DNA of 64,000 nucleotides from Vampirovibrio chlorellavorus (GCA_001858525.1 LAPX01000013.1:83842-147841), one strand, 5' to 3'; positions 44,610 to 53,535 are shown, counted from the stretch's first letter. The notes: generated by a model not told the origin, from the letters alone. A program made the numbers and translations.

Positions 44610-45791
44610 ATGATTCAATGGACAGTGTGGAAGGTTAGATGTTTTGGGAAACGGCGGGTTCTGTTTGCCGCTGTGCTGGGGATGGCCCTGTGGATGGGTT
44701 CGGCGAGGGCGGCCTTGCCCTCACAGGTTCGGGTTCGTCTCTTTGAAGCGCACCCCAAGTTTCAGGCGTTTCGGCTGCAAGGGGCCCTGCGGATTCAGGG
44801 CGGCGCGGGATCGTCCATTCCAGCCTCGCTCTTGACGGTGGGGCAGTCGCAGGGACGGCTTTGGGTGCGCTGTGGGAAGCTGCAAGGCATGTGTTATCAG
44901 GGCACCCGGTTGACTGTGCAAGCGATAGGAAGCAAGCCCATACAGGTCACAGCCCTGCATGGAACGATCACCTTGCCAGCCCGCCGCTATACCGGGCAGC
45001 TGGCGTTTTTGACCCACGAAGGACGCTTGACGGTGTTCAATACCCTGCCCGCACGTCATTACGTGGCGGTGGTCATTTCCAGTGAAACCGGGCCTACTTG
45101 GCCCTTGGAAGCTCTGAAGGCGCAAGCGGTACTGACCCAAACCCGATTAAACCGGTACAAATTGGGGGATGTTTTGGGCGATTCCACCCAGCAGGAGGCG
45201 TATCTGGGAGAGGCTTACCTGAAACCCAATGCGGAGCAAGCCGTTCGGGCAGTGTGGGGACAGACGCTGACTCGTAATGGGCAAGTCATACAGCCGTATT
45301 ACCATGCCAGTTGCGGCGGGCACACCAGTGACCTCCGGTTGTTTGCCGGAAAGCCAATGGCCTCGGGGCAATCGGATGGGGTGGTTTGTCCCTATTGTCA
45401 ACGGGCTCCCTTTGCCCAGCCCACGGTGTCTGTGCTCAATGTGACCCAGTGGCAATCGGTTTACCCGCAAATACCCTTAAAAGAAAGCATTCCCAAAGTA
45501 ACTCGGGTGGATGCCAGCGGACGGCCCTTACAGGTACAGGTGGGGACGCTGCGGCTGAGTGGGTATCAGTTTTGGCTTCAGTTGGGTCAGCGCCTGGGCT
45601 GGGATAAGTTACCGGGGACTCGCTTTCAGTTGCAGGCTTTTCCCAATGGGAAAATTCGCCTCAGTTCCACCGGGGCTGGTCATGGGGTGGGGCTGTGTCA
45701 GTGGGGCGCAGCAGCAATGGCCCGGCAGGGCAAGCGATACCATCAAATTCTGAAATTCTACTTTCCGCAGGCCCGGCTGAGTGGCCTTTAG
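44610..45791 (+). CDS. SpoIID/LytB-type peptidoglycan lytic enzyme
   Basis: 393 residues. One N-terminal membrane/signal helix (about 18-33). The SpoIID domain covers about 70-390: ISSETGPTWPLEALKAQAVL carries the catalytic Glu region, YYHASCGGHTSD the His of the zinc/glycan site, CPYC a Cys pair known to bind zinc in SpoIID, and GVGLCQWGAAAMA the C-terminal motif. In spore formers SpoIID cleaves peptidoglycan after stem-peptide removal; non-spore formers also use LytB-type enzymes in wall turnover. Co-transcribed with the transpeptidase (13-bp gap), so synthesis and cleavage are paired. Its stop overlaps the STAND gene stop by 4 bases. Confidence 0.9.
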   Translation: MIQWTVWKVRCFGKRRVLFAAVLGMALWMGSARAALPSQVRVRLFEAHPKFQAFRLQGALRIQGGAGSSIPASLLTVGQSQGRLWVRCGKLQGMCYQGTRLTVQAIGSKPIQVTALHGTITLPARRYTGQLAFLTHEGRLTVFNTLPARHYVAVVISSETGPTWPLEALKAQAVLTQTRLNRYKLGDVLGDSTQQEAYLGEAYLKPNAEQAVRAVWGQTLTRNGQVIQPYYHASCGGHTSDLRLFAGKPMASGQSDGVVCPYCQRAPFAQPTVSVLNVTQWQSVYPQIPLKESIPKVTRVDASGRPLQVQVGTLRLSGYQFWLQLGQRLGWDKLPGTRFQLQAFPNGKIRLSSTGAGHGVGLCQWGAAAMARQGKRYHQILKFYFPQARLSGL

Positions 45792-48709
45792 CCTTTGGTG
45801 CGGAGTTCGTGGACCTTGTTGGAGAGCCAGCGCAGGCTTTCATCCGCCAAGGTGTTGGCCCCGCTGGACTGGGCCAGTTGAAAGTTCTCGATGGCTGGTG
45901 CCCATTGGCCCTGACTTTCGTGGAGTCGTCCCAGTTGGGTGTAAAAATGGGCTTGCCACAGGGCCGAGCGGTTCTGGATGGAAAGGCTGAGACCTTGTTG
46001 GGCGTAGCGTTGCGCTTGTGGCCAGTGTTCCAGATGCCGTTGCAGCTTGCAAAGGCGATCCAGGGTGTTGAATTGTCCCTCTGCGTTCTGGCTGGCCTGA
46101 TCATACTTCAGGGCCTTTTCCAGACAATCCTGGGCGGATGACCATTGTTGTTGATCCTGATACAGCAGGGACAGGTTGGTAAGGGTGGCCGCCGCGGAAA
46201 GTTGATTTCCCAGGGACTCATCCAGCGACAAGGCCTTTTGGTAGGCCTCAATGGCCGCATCCAGATTCCCTTGATCATCGTATGCGCCAGCCAGTTGAAA
46301 GTAAATTTCCGCTTGCCCCGAGGGGTTATCGGCGGATTGATACCAGCGCAAGGCTTGCTGAAATGCCTCAATGGCCTGAGGGGCCTGTTTGCGGTAGGCG
46401 TAAATCTCTCCCAAGTCCTGATAGACTTGCCCCAATCGGCCCAGCCAAACTGCCCCCACCGTGTCGTCCTCGTACATTAGCTTGCGGATTTGCTCGGCGG
46501 CTTTCAGCAGGTTGGATAAGGCGGTGTTGTGGTGATAGGTCTGCTTGTTGACGATGCCGTTGAGGCGATAGGCCTCGGCCATAACGTCCTTGGGGGCGCT
46601 GCCTTTCAGGCTGAGGGCCTTTTGCAGGCAAGAGCCCGCGCTTTCGTAGCGTCCATGATTGGCCCGGTAGCGGGCCAGTTCAATCAGTTCCTGGGCGATT
46701 AAGCTGTGATTTTGGGCGGCCACGGCCGCGGCCAGTCGGCTTTGAATGATTTTTTCTTGTTCATCTTCCGCCTGAACGCTGGTCACGGAGGACAATACAT
46801 CCAGTGGGGCGGTCTGTATCGGTTCTGGCTGAAAGGGTTCCGGCGGGGAGGGCGGTGCTGGTGGATTTTGAGAAAGGGCTTCGGAGGCGGCCGCTTCTGC
46901 TTGCAGCATTTCTCCCAGGCTTTGTTGTTGTTGCAGAATTCGCTTTTCTTCCTCACTCAGGCCCAGTTCATGAAGCTCCTGCTGCAGAGAGGGTTTCTCG
47001 CCGCTCTCCCGTAGCAAATGCAAGAAGGACGGGGGCTCTTCTGTCTCGCTAGCCGGATTTTCTCCCGGCAAGGTGATGTTTTTATAGTCGGACAAGGTCA
47101 GGGGGCGATTGGGACTGACCGGTTGCTTGAACCCGGCCAGATAGGTTTTGGTAGACAGGGGCGGCTCATCCAGACTGGTAATCAGGCCCGCGCTGCTGGT
47201 GGCCTTGCGTTCCCGTCCGGCATTGCTGTGGTACTTGGCTTCTGCCAGCAGGGCCCGATTTTTAATTTTCAGGATGCGGCGCTCAGGCTCCTGCGATTTT
47301 TCTTGCCGGTAAAAATCTTGTAGAACGCCGTGCAGGCGCTCCCGCTCCTTGGCTGGCAGGCTGCCGTAAAGAATTTGCTTGGCCTTGTGATACAGCTCGT
47401 ACCAGGGGCTGAACTTTTGGTGATGCGCTTCCGCTGCGGCGGAGTCGATGCCTGTCTCGGCGCTGTGGCGCTTGCGAATATGCTCCAGGACCTCTTGCGG
47501 AGGATAGCTGATCTTGAGTAAATCCCGTAGCAGGGAATGCTCCAGAATATCCTGAAGGGCGGATTTTTCCAGCCGGGTTGGGCCGAGAACCGGAAAACAG
47601 ACCCCGGTCAAGGCCAGCAGGGAGGCTGGGTCCACGGGGTGCCGCAGAAAGGCCATGACCTGAAACAGGCGCCGTTGCTGATCGGGCAAACGCTGGTAAA
47701 TCAGGCTGATGAGGGTAGACAGGGTGGTGGGGTCTTGGCCACTGGCGGTGCTGGTGTTTTGGGCCAGTGCGTTTTGCAGTAGGCGGTTCAGGGTGGCAAA
47801 ATCCAGATTGGTCTGGCTGTTGAGGTGCTGGGCAATTTTGAGCAGCCAGGGTTGGCCCTCGGTTTTTTGCCACAGGGCTTGCAAAGGCTGGGCGACGGCT
47901 TCCGGTGAGAGCATATTTTCCAGCACGGCCGGATCGGTTTGGGGGGCTTCTGTTTTCGGATTCAAGCTCTCCAGAAAATTCACGGTTTCGGCCTGAGGCA
48001 GCCCTTCCAGATGAATGTCGGACACCCCTTCCTGGTTGGGGCTCATATCGGCGTGGGGCAGTCGCTCCCCGATTAGTACCATTTTGATGTTGGGAAAGGT
48101 CAGCAGGAAATTGAGCATTTCCTTAAAGGGGTAGGAGTTGAAGCGTAGTTCCGGGTCAACGATGTATTCCACGTTGTCCAGTACCAATAGCAAGGGCATC
48201 TCGGCCACCTGCACAATCAGGCTTTCCAAACGCTTGAGGGGATCGTCGCCGGTCTTTTCGGAAACCGCAAGGGACGGGCTGGCTGGGTGGCCGCTTTGCT
48301 TCTGGGCATCGCAGACATAGGTAATGTAGTGAATCAGAAACTGGATGATCTCTTCAAAGTCGGTGTGGCGGTTGACGTCGAACCATAGCAATTGCTCGTT
48401 ATGGCTGCCCATTAATTCAATCAGTCCCCGCACCAGACTGGTTTTTCCACAGCCCTGAGGGCCACCCACCAGCACGATTTTGGTTTCCGTCTGATTCAGG
48501 GCCCGGGCCAGCTTCAGAATCAGCGGCCTGCGATGGGTAAATACGTTGGGCTCATAGCGAATACAACGCTTGGTCACTGTGAGCGGGGATAGGACGTTGC
48601 GGCGTTCTTTTTGGGCTAGGCTGGGCTTGGAACGCCGTGAGGGTATGAATGAGCCGTTTTCAATCCGCTCAATTACGCTGGGGCTAATAAAGGTTGGGGG
48701 GGCTGTCAT
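45788..48709 (-). CDS. STAND-type ATPase with TPR repeats
   Basis: 973 residues, no membrane segment. A NACHT/NB-ARC-like NTPase covers about 60-290: Walker A VGGPQGCGKTSLV (about 81-93), Walker B LLLVLDNVEYI (about 173-183) and a later GxP-like helical/winged-helix region with KTEGQPWLLKIAQHL. A Pro/Glu-rich linker (about 590-640) leads to C-terminal tetratricopeptide repeats (about 660-965; QAIEAFQQALRWYQSADN, AAIEAYQKALSLDESLGN, SAQDCLEKALKYDQAS). This is the NLR-like layout of bacterial STAND regulators and of some anti-phage sensors: TPRs sense, ATPase oligomerises. No N-terminal effector domain is obvious (first 55 residues are basic), so the effector may be a partner. Divergent from rsmG. 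Confidence 0.8.
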   Translation of the reverse strand: MTAPPTFISPSVIERIENGSFIPSRRSKPSLAQKERRNVLSPLTVTKRCIRYEPNVFTHRRPLILKLARALNQTETKIVLVGGPQGCGKTSLVRGLIELMGSHNEQLLWFDVNRHTDFEEIIQFLIHYITYVCDAQKQSGHPASPSLAVSEKTGDDPLKRLESLIVQVAEMPLLLVLDNVEYIVDPELRFNSYPFKEMLNFLLTFPNIKMVLIGERLPHADMSPNQEGVSDIHLEGLPQAETVNFLESLNPKTEAPQTDPAVLENMLSPEAVAQPLQALWQKTEGQPWLLKIAQHLNSQTNLDFATLNRLLQNALAQNTSTASGQDPTTLSTLISLIYQRLPDQQRRLFQVMAFLRHPVDPASLLALTGVCFPVLGPTRLEKSALQDILEHSLLRDLLKISYPPQEVLEHIRKRHSAETGIDSAAAEAHHQKFSPWYELYHKAKQILYGSLPAKERERLHGVLQDFYRQEKSQEPERRILKIKNRALLAEAKYHSNAGRERKATSSAGLITSLDEPPLSTKTYLAGFKQPVSPNRPLTLSDYKNITLPGENPASETEEPPSFLHLLRESGEKPSLQQELHELGLSEEEKRILQQQQSLGEMLQAEAAASEALSQNPPAPPSPPEPFQPEPIQTAPLDVLSSVTSVQAEDEQEKIIQSRLAAAVAAQNHSLIAQELIELARYRANHGRYESAGSCLQKALSLKGSAPKDVMAEAYRLNGIVNKQTYHHNTALSNLLKAAEQIRKLMYEDDTVGAVWLGRLGQVYQDLGEIYAYRKQAPQAIEAFQQALRWYQSADNPSGQAEIYFQLAGAYDDQGNLDAAIEAYQKALSLDESLGNQLSAAATLTNLSLLYQDQQQWSSAQDCLEKALKYDQASQNAEGQFNTLDRLCKLQRHLEHWPQAQRYAQQGLSLSIQNRSALWQAHFYTQLGRLHESQGQWAPAIENFQLAQSSGANTLADESLRWLSNKVHELRTKG

Positions 48710-48848
48710 GGGCTATTTGTCGGGCCATCCAATGCGTGGCAGGCCAAGGCATTGTCCACACTCACTCTCTTTTATTGTACACTGGGCGTGGCCGCAAACC
48801 CGGTGCTTTGGCCCTTGCCACGCCAAAAACCCTCGGTCTGGAGGAGAC

Positions 48849-49622
48849 ATGTCACCGGGATTTTTCAGCAACCCCAGGAAAGTTTTCCCTTTCATGACCT
48901 TTGAACAACCCACATCCGCTCAATGGGAGCAATGGCTAAGCGATTGCCAGGCCATTGGGGTGACCATTCCGGCGGAGCGTCTCCCCTTGTTTCAGCGGTT
49001 TTACACCCTGTTGCTCACGGCCAACCAGACTGTGAATTTAACCCGTATTACCGCCCCGCAGGATTTTTTGGACCGTAATTTGCTGGATTCGCTGACTCTT
49101 TCTCCGTTGATTGCAGCAGAGCAGCGGGTGGTGGACATTGGCAGCGGGGCTGGATTTCCGGCCATTCCCCTGGCCCTGGCCCGTCCCGATGTGACCGTGG
49201 TGGCAGCGGAATCCATTGGCAAAAAGTGCAAGTTTATTCAGGAAACTGCCGAAGCGCTGGGCTTGACCAATCTGATGGTGCTGAACGCCCGCAGTGAGGA
49301 CTTGGCCCGGGAGCGTCACTACCGGGAATCTTTTGATGTGGTGACTGCCAGAGCGGTGGCCGCACTCCCGACCCTGCTGGAACTGTGTGCTCCGCTGGCC
49401 AGAGTGGGCGGTCGGTTGATTGCCATGAAGGGGCTAAATGCCGAGGTGGAGTTGAGTGCCTCGCAAAAGGCCATTCGGGTGCTGGCCTTGCGCCATGAGC
49501 AAAGCCTGTCGTTCCCACTGCCGCAACTTCAGGGCTCTCGCCTGCTGGTGTTTGAGAAGGTGGCCCGTACTCAGGATGCCTACCCTCGGGCGGCGGGGCT
49601 GCCCGCTAAAAAGCCCTTGTAA
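48849..49622 (+). CDS. rsmG: 16S rRNA m7G527 methyltransferase RsmG
   Basis: Methylates G527 of 16S rRNA at N7. The RsmG pattern is seen: LLTANQTVNLTRITAPQDF, NLLDSLTLSPLI, SAM motif VVDIGSGAGFPAIPLALA, and FDVVTARAVAALPTLLEL. Start at ATG 48849 has GGAGG four bases upstream and gives 257 residues; ATG 48894 gives 242, closer to typical RsmG but with a weak site. I prefer 48849. The open frame extends further to 48570 but this overlaps the divergent STAND gene. Housekeeping gene at the border of the envelope block. Confidence 0.92.
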   Translation: MSPGFFSNPRKVFPFMTFEQPTSAQWEQWLSDCQAIGVTIPAERLPLFQRFYTLLLTANQTVNLTRITAPQDFLDRNLLDSLTLSPLIAAEQRVVDIGSGAGFPAIPLALARPDVTVVAAESIGKKCKFIQETAEALGLTNLMVLNARSEDLARERHYRESFDVVTARAVAALPTLLELCAPLARVGGRLIAMKGLNAEVELSASQKAIRVLALRHEQSLSFPLPQLQGSRLLVFEKVARTQDAYPRAAGLPAKKPL

Positions 49623-49637
49623 ATTGGATTTCGCCAG

Positions 49638-51374
49638 TTATCTCAACGTGTTGGGATTCAGGTTTTTATGAATGCTGCTGGCGATTTGAGGCTTGCCGTC
49701 TTTTTCCATCAGGTCGGCCACGTTGCGCAGGAAGTTCAGCACTTCCGGGTTGCCGGGTAAGGGGCCGTTCTTAGCATTGCTAGCGGCTTTCTTGGCAGGT
49801 TGGGCCATTTTGGAGGCGCTGAGCGGGTTGGTGGCCGGGGCATTTTTAAAGTTTACAGGGGTCACCGTTTTTTGAGCGGCAGCGGCCCGGTTGACCGGCG
49901 CGTTTTTGGGTTTTACGGTGTTGGCTTGGGCTGCGGCGATTTGCTGCTGGGCCTGCTGCAGAAGCTCTTGCTGTAAGGCCTGGGCTCGCTTCATTTCCTT
50001 GACCATGGTTTCATCGGGGAAGTTGCCCTTGGGCGGTGCTTTGGGGGCGGGCTTGTCGGCCTGTTTGTACTGGTTCACGGCTTGCTTGGGCGCTGCCGGG
50101 GTTTTCATGGGTTTCTGTTTGGGTTCGCTGACCGCTTGCACCATCGCCAGTAGTTGTTCCATGCTGGGGGTCTGGCCGCCAAAGGGTTCCGTGGCGGGGC
50201 GGGCGGGTTGTGTGGCTCTGGGAGCCGCTGCTTTGCTGGGGGCCTGTGGTTTTTCCGCAGGTGTTTTTGAAATCGGCGTTTTTTCGATTTGACTCAGAGA
50301 GCGCAGGCCAATGACGTCATCGGCGTGCTTTTTGCCGTTGTTTTTGACAGGGGCTTCGGCATCTTCCGCCTTGCGACCGGGATCGTGCTTGCTGCGGTAG
50401 GCGTCGGCCATTTCCCGGAAGCTCACTTTTTTGCCGTTGTGCTGCTCGAGTATGAGTTCTTCCAGATCGGGCTCTACCTGCTTGAGTTTCATGATTTTGT
50501 GAACCACAAAGCCGCCCATACCCAAGGCCATCAGGGCCAGCACACTACCCAGAATGTAGTTGTTGTACTGACCGCTTTTAGCGTTTTCCAAAAGGGGATT
50601 GCTGGTGCTGGGCATTTCCTGGCTGGGCAGGTTCAGGGGCTTGGCCTGCTCGGGTTGACCATCTGCGGGAGAGAGTTGAGCCTTGGGTGAGCCGCTGGCT
50701 AGACTGATTGGGGGCTTGTTGGCGGTGGCGGGCTTGTTTTCCACCAAGCCCCCAAAGGGAATGCTCTCTTCGTCTGCACTGAGGTCGGCGACAGGTTTTT
50801 TGGCGGCCATGTCCACAGGCCGGGCGCTGGTGGGCGCAGGCTGGCTGACCGAATGGGGATGATAATTGGCGGGCTGGATGCCGCTATCCTGAATCTGTTT
50901 TAAGGCCGCCCGGGTTTGTTGATCGAAGCTTTCCGGGTTGTTCCAGCCAGCGCCGCTGGCGGCGGAGGCGTTATTGGGAGTGGTAAAGGCCACGCTGGGT
51001 GGGGCCAGATTTTCGCCGCGCACAATCATGCGAATCTTATGTTCGTTGATGGGCTGCATGATGACGTGGCTGATGTTGGAGGCCCCGCCAAAGTTGGTGC
51101 GAATGGTCTCCGTGGCGTTGACCTGATCCACTTCCAGAATCAGCTTGTTTTCAGAGGTCAGCACTTTTTGCACCGGCACAATGCTGCCCGTGTGCAGAAT
51201 GATATTGGTTTGCTGGTTGGTGGCGCTGAAGTCCACGCTGTCCAGGTTGAAATTTTCGGCCCAACAGGCTGGGGCAAACCAGGGGGTCAGGGTTAATCCC
51301 GCAGCCAGTAGCCATTGTTTGCCAGGCCGAGACCAGAGGGCACGCCACTGATGAGTCGTTTGCATCACTCTCAT
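49638..51374 (-). CDS. AMIN-domain membrane protein with disordered cytoplasmic tail
   Basis: 578 residues. A signal peptide (about 1-40, ending AEN) is followed by an AMIN domain (about 42-130: VDFSATNQQTNIILHTGSIV, VLTSENKLILEVDQV, HKIRMIVRGENL), a fold used to bind peptidoglycan in AmiC and PilQ. Next come a Pro/Ala/Lys linker, a transmembrane helix near 270-292 (ILGSVLALMALGMGGFVVHK) and a long cytoplasmic-type tail rich in Ala/Pro/Lys/Gln with a coiled-coil KEMKRAQALQQELLQQAQQQ (about 450-470). A short conserved-looking end is NVADLMEKDGKPQIASSIHK. It links periplasm and cytoplasm. Not FliO by any clear motif, though the layout is similar. Start ATG 51374 or 51365. Confidence 0.75.
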   Translation of the reverse strand: MRVMQTTHQWRALWSRPGKQWLLAAGLTLTPWFAPACWAENFNLDSVDFSATNQQTNIILHTGSIVPVQKVLTSENKLILEVDQVNATETIRTNFGGASNISHVIMQPINEHKIRMIVRGENLAPPSVAFTTPNNASAASGAGWNNPESFDQQTRAALKQIQDSGIQPANYHPHSVSQPAPTSARPVDMAAKKPVADLSADEESIPFGGLVENKPATANKPPISLASGSPKAQLSPADGQPEQAKPLNLPSQEMPSTSNPLLENAKSGQYNNYILGSVLALMALGMGGFVVHKIMKLKQVEPDLEELILEQHNGKKVSFREMADAYRSKHDPGRKAEDAEAPVKNNGKKHADDVIGLRSLSQIEKTPISKTPAEKPQAPSKAAAPRATQPARPATEPFGGQTPSMEQLLAMVQAVSEPKQKPMKTPAAPKQAVNQYKQADKPAPKAPPKGNFPDETMVKEMKRAQALQQELLQQAQQQIAAAQANTVKPKNAPVNRAAAAQKTVTPVNFKNAPATNPLSASKMAQPAKKAASNAKNGPLPGNPEVLNFLRNVADLMEKDGKPQIASSIHKNLNPNTLR

Positions 51375-51563
51375 ACCACCACCGTTCTTTCCACTCGTTT
51401 GGGCCTACCCTGAACCGGATAGATATCCTCAAAATAACGTGTTTCACGGGGGGCTTCATCAACCATCCGGTTGAGTTTGTCAAGCTTGTGGTTGGCCAAT
51501 GGGCGCAGGCATGGGGGTGTAGATCTGTGGTGATTTTTTAAGGCTGCCGCATCTTATTTAAAT

Positions 51564-52169
51564 TTAATTGGGGGCGGTTACCCCGGTTAAGGTGCACAGA
51601 GATTGACTCTTCTCCAGACCTTTGGTGTGTGGGGTGGTGACAAACTTGCACGGATCATACCCTTGCTCCTTCAGTTTTTGGGCCAGGTGTTGCATGGTTT
51701 CCATGGAGAGACTGGGGGTGCGCCCCATAATCCAGCCATAGCGGCGAGACGGTTGGGCCACGATAAAGTACTGATAGTCTTTATCCAGGGCCGTAACCCA
51801 GAAGTCGCCCAGCGGAAAGTAGATCCAGCTAAACAGTTTTAAGAAGGTGGTGCGCTGAATGGCCCCGGTTTCATCCAGAATTTTAGAACGCCCTTCGGCC
51901 TTAAAGGGTTTTCCCTTCGTATCGCATCGGTTGATGACCTTGATTAACTTCGGTGAGAGCTGGCTGTATTCATCGGTGGTGTTGCCAATGCATTGTTTTT
52001 CAAACGGGTTGGGGGTGTAGGCAATTTCGTACCATAGGCCCATAAAGCGGCTCATCTCCACCTTGGCTGGGGTTTGCAGGGGTGGTTTGGGCTTGGCTAC
52101 GGCCAGGCTGCCACTCAAAAGCAGTATTCCGGACAAGAGCAGGGCTGATAGTTTTTTCTGAAGGTTCAT
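51564..52169 (-). CDS. Bacterial lipocalin (Blc-like), copy 1
   Basis: 201 residues with a signal peptide (LLLSGILLLSGSLAVA-KP). The lipocalin pattern is clear: FMGLWYEIAYTPNPFEKQC (GxW), the TTDEYSQL strand, FWVTALDKDYQYFIVAQPSRRYGWIMGRTPSLS (with YGW and the basic RTP box), and a terminal KSQSLC cysteine that pairs with an earlier one. It belongs to the Blc/apolipoprotein-D-like group that binds fatty acids or lysophospholipids in the periplasm. No lipobox cysteine near the signal, so it is probably soluble rather than a lipoprotein. Start ATG 52169 has AAGGG upstream. Second, related gene lies 136 bp upstream. Confidence 0.88.
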   Translation of the reverse strand: MNLQKKLSALLLSGILLLSGSLAVAKPKPPLQTPAKVEMSRFMGLWYEIAYTPNPFEKQCIGNTTDEYSQLSPKLIKVINRCDTKGKPFKAEGRSKILDETGAIQRTTFLKLFSWIYFPLGDFWVTALDKDYQYFIVAQPSRRYGWIMGRTPSLSMETMQHLAQKLKEQGYDPCKFVTTPHTKGLEKSQSLCTLTGVTAPN

Positions 52170-52256
52170 GCGGTGACCCTTTCCAAAGGCTTGTGAGCCT
52201 ATTTTAAGGCATGATTGTGATAAAACCTACCGGAATCATTCCCTGACGTGCTGTTT

Positions 52257-52282
52257 GCCCTTCCCGCCTGATCGGGAAGGGC
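52257..52282. repeat. Intergenic hairpin between the two lipocalin genes
   Basis: Perfect 10-bp stem GCCCTTCCCG / CGGGAAGGGC with a 6-base loop, about 25 bases after the stop of the upstream lipocalin gene on the minus strand. No T-run, so it may slow or stabilise the mRNA end rather than terminate strongly. Confidence 0.55.
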
Positions 52283-52305
52283 CGGGAAGGACAAGCTTTC
52301 GCATA

Positions 52306-52944
52306 TTATTTGGCGGTGGGACTGACCACCACGCACAGGGGTTGTTTCTGGGTGAAGCCACCGGTTTGGGGCATGGTGATAAAGTCACAAGGTTTGTAGC
52401 CTTGTTGGGCCAATTTTTTAGAGAGGCTCTGCAAGGTTTCCATGGGCAATTTGGGAGTGCGGGACAGTATCCAGCCATACTTGCGGGTGGGGTGACCAAT
52501 CAGGGCGGTGCTGTAATCGTCGGCCAGATCGATGATCCAGTAATCGCCGGAAGCCCAGAATTGCCAACCAAGCAGGGGCCATTTCATAAAGCTGACTTTC
52601 AGCTTGGCGTTGGTTTTGGGATCGGCCACCCGGGCCAGACCGGTCGAGCTTTGCCGCTTGCCATTGCTTAGTTGACAGCTGTTGAACACAGACACTTCAC
52701 CAGAGGCCAGGCGGGTGTATTCGGCGGTGGTGTTGGCGACGCACTTGCGTTCAAAAAACATGGGGATGGCGGCGATTTCGTACCACTTGCCGGTGTACTT
52801 CTCCAGATCCACATGGGCCACGGTGGTGGGTGGTGCCGCGGCCTTGGCCATGGCGGGCAGGGTATTCCCCCAGAACAGGGCGCTGACCAGTCCCAATAAG
52901 GCCAGTCCCGGTAATAAGTTGGTGTGGCAAAGCATTTTTTTCAT
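52306..52944 (-). CDS. Bacterial lipocalin (Blc-like), copy 2
   Basis: 212 residues; signal peptide (LPGLALLGLVSALFWGNTLPAMA-KA). Core motifs match copy 1: YTGKWYEIAAIPMFFERKC, ANTTAEYTRL, WIIDLADDYSTALIGHPTRK, YGWILSRTPKLPMETLQSL and a final cysteine (QPLC). The two are clearly paralogues with moderate divergence. Start ATG 52944 has AAGGAGCC five bases upstream. In tandem on the same strand, so probably one transcript or two with a hairpin between. Likely binds lipids in the periplasm; distinct ligands are possible. Confidence 0.88.
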   Translation of the reverse strand: MKKMLCHTNLLPGLALLGLVSALFWGNTLPAMAKAAAPPTTVAHVDLEKYTGKWYEIAAIPMFFERKCVANTTAEYTRLASGEVSVFNSCQLSNGKRQSSTGLARVADPKTNAKLKVSFMKWPLLGWQFWASGDYWIIDLADDYSTALIGHPTRKYGWILSRTPKLPMETLQSLSKKLAQQGYKPCDFITMPQTGGFTQKQPLCVVVSPTAK

Positions 52945-53390
52945 GGTGGCTCCTTGGTTGGTGGTTTTAATACTGGTTAGATTGAAGATAAAAGGCAGCC
53001 CACAAGCAATTGACCAGCCGGTCTATATGCCGCTTGCTGGGCGCAAGGTTGCTCTTGGATAGCAGGTATTTGGGCCGGAGGTTTATGACACGATTGGTCG
53101 AGGTGCATCGAGGGGAATCCGCCAGGGGCGTGATACTGGAAATTCGACGGTTTATCCGCCGATATGCGGGTGACAAAGTTGGGCTTCATCCTGTACAATA
53201 TGAGCATCATCAATTTCAAGGGGATGTGAAAGAGATTGGGCTTCCGGTGGAAGCGCATGGGAAGTGACTGTTCGCAAGACGATTCATAAAACGTAGTTCT
53301 GATTTTCAACGACTCAACAACTATCTAACGCAACGACTAAACGACTAAAAGATGCTAGGGAAAGAAATAAAGGAATGAGGAGGTTCACTC
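52945..53390. other. Intergenic region: lipocalin promoter side and leader of a small membrane peptide
   Basis: Holds a promoter on the plus strand (53170-53199) and a leader of about 185 bases before the small peptide gene. The leader has a run of near-repeated AACGACT units (53310-53350). The frame at 53010-53267 has no ribosome site and is not called. Confidence 0.45.
53170..53199 (+). promoter_or_regulatory. Sigma70-like promoter of the small peptide gene
   Basis: -35 GTGACA (53170-53175), spacer of 18, -10 TACAAT (53194-53199); start expected near 53206, giving a long leader before the 53391 gene. Confidence 0.6.
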
Positions 53391-53486
53391 ATGGATGTCT
53401 ATGTGGCTGCATTAATCGTGACCGGATCATCAATCGTTTGCGGCATGTTTTTGGTGAATCAAAGCCCTAAACAGCCGCACCCCTAA
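53391..53486 (+). CDS. 31-residue single-helix membrane peptide
   Basis: MDVYVAALIVTGSSIVCGMF is mostly one hydrophobic helix, followed by LVNQSPKQPHP. A strong GAGGAGG lies seven bases upstream, a promoter precedes it and a terminator follows, so it has the signs of an expressed small gene despite its size. Single-helix peptides of this kind often modulate membrane complexes or act as toxins; no antisense RNA partner was recognised. Function unknown. Confidence 0.6.
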   Translation: MDVYVAALIVTGSSIVCGMFLVNQSPKQPHP

Positions 53487-53535
53487 CTGAAGTTTTCTAC
53501 ACACCACCTTCCATTAACACTTTGACTAACCGGAG

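Noticed and set aside
53010..53267. 85-residue frame before the small peptide
   Set aside because: No ribosome site, and it overlaps a good promoter and leader.
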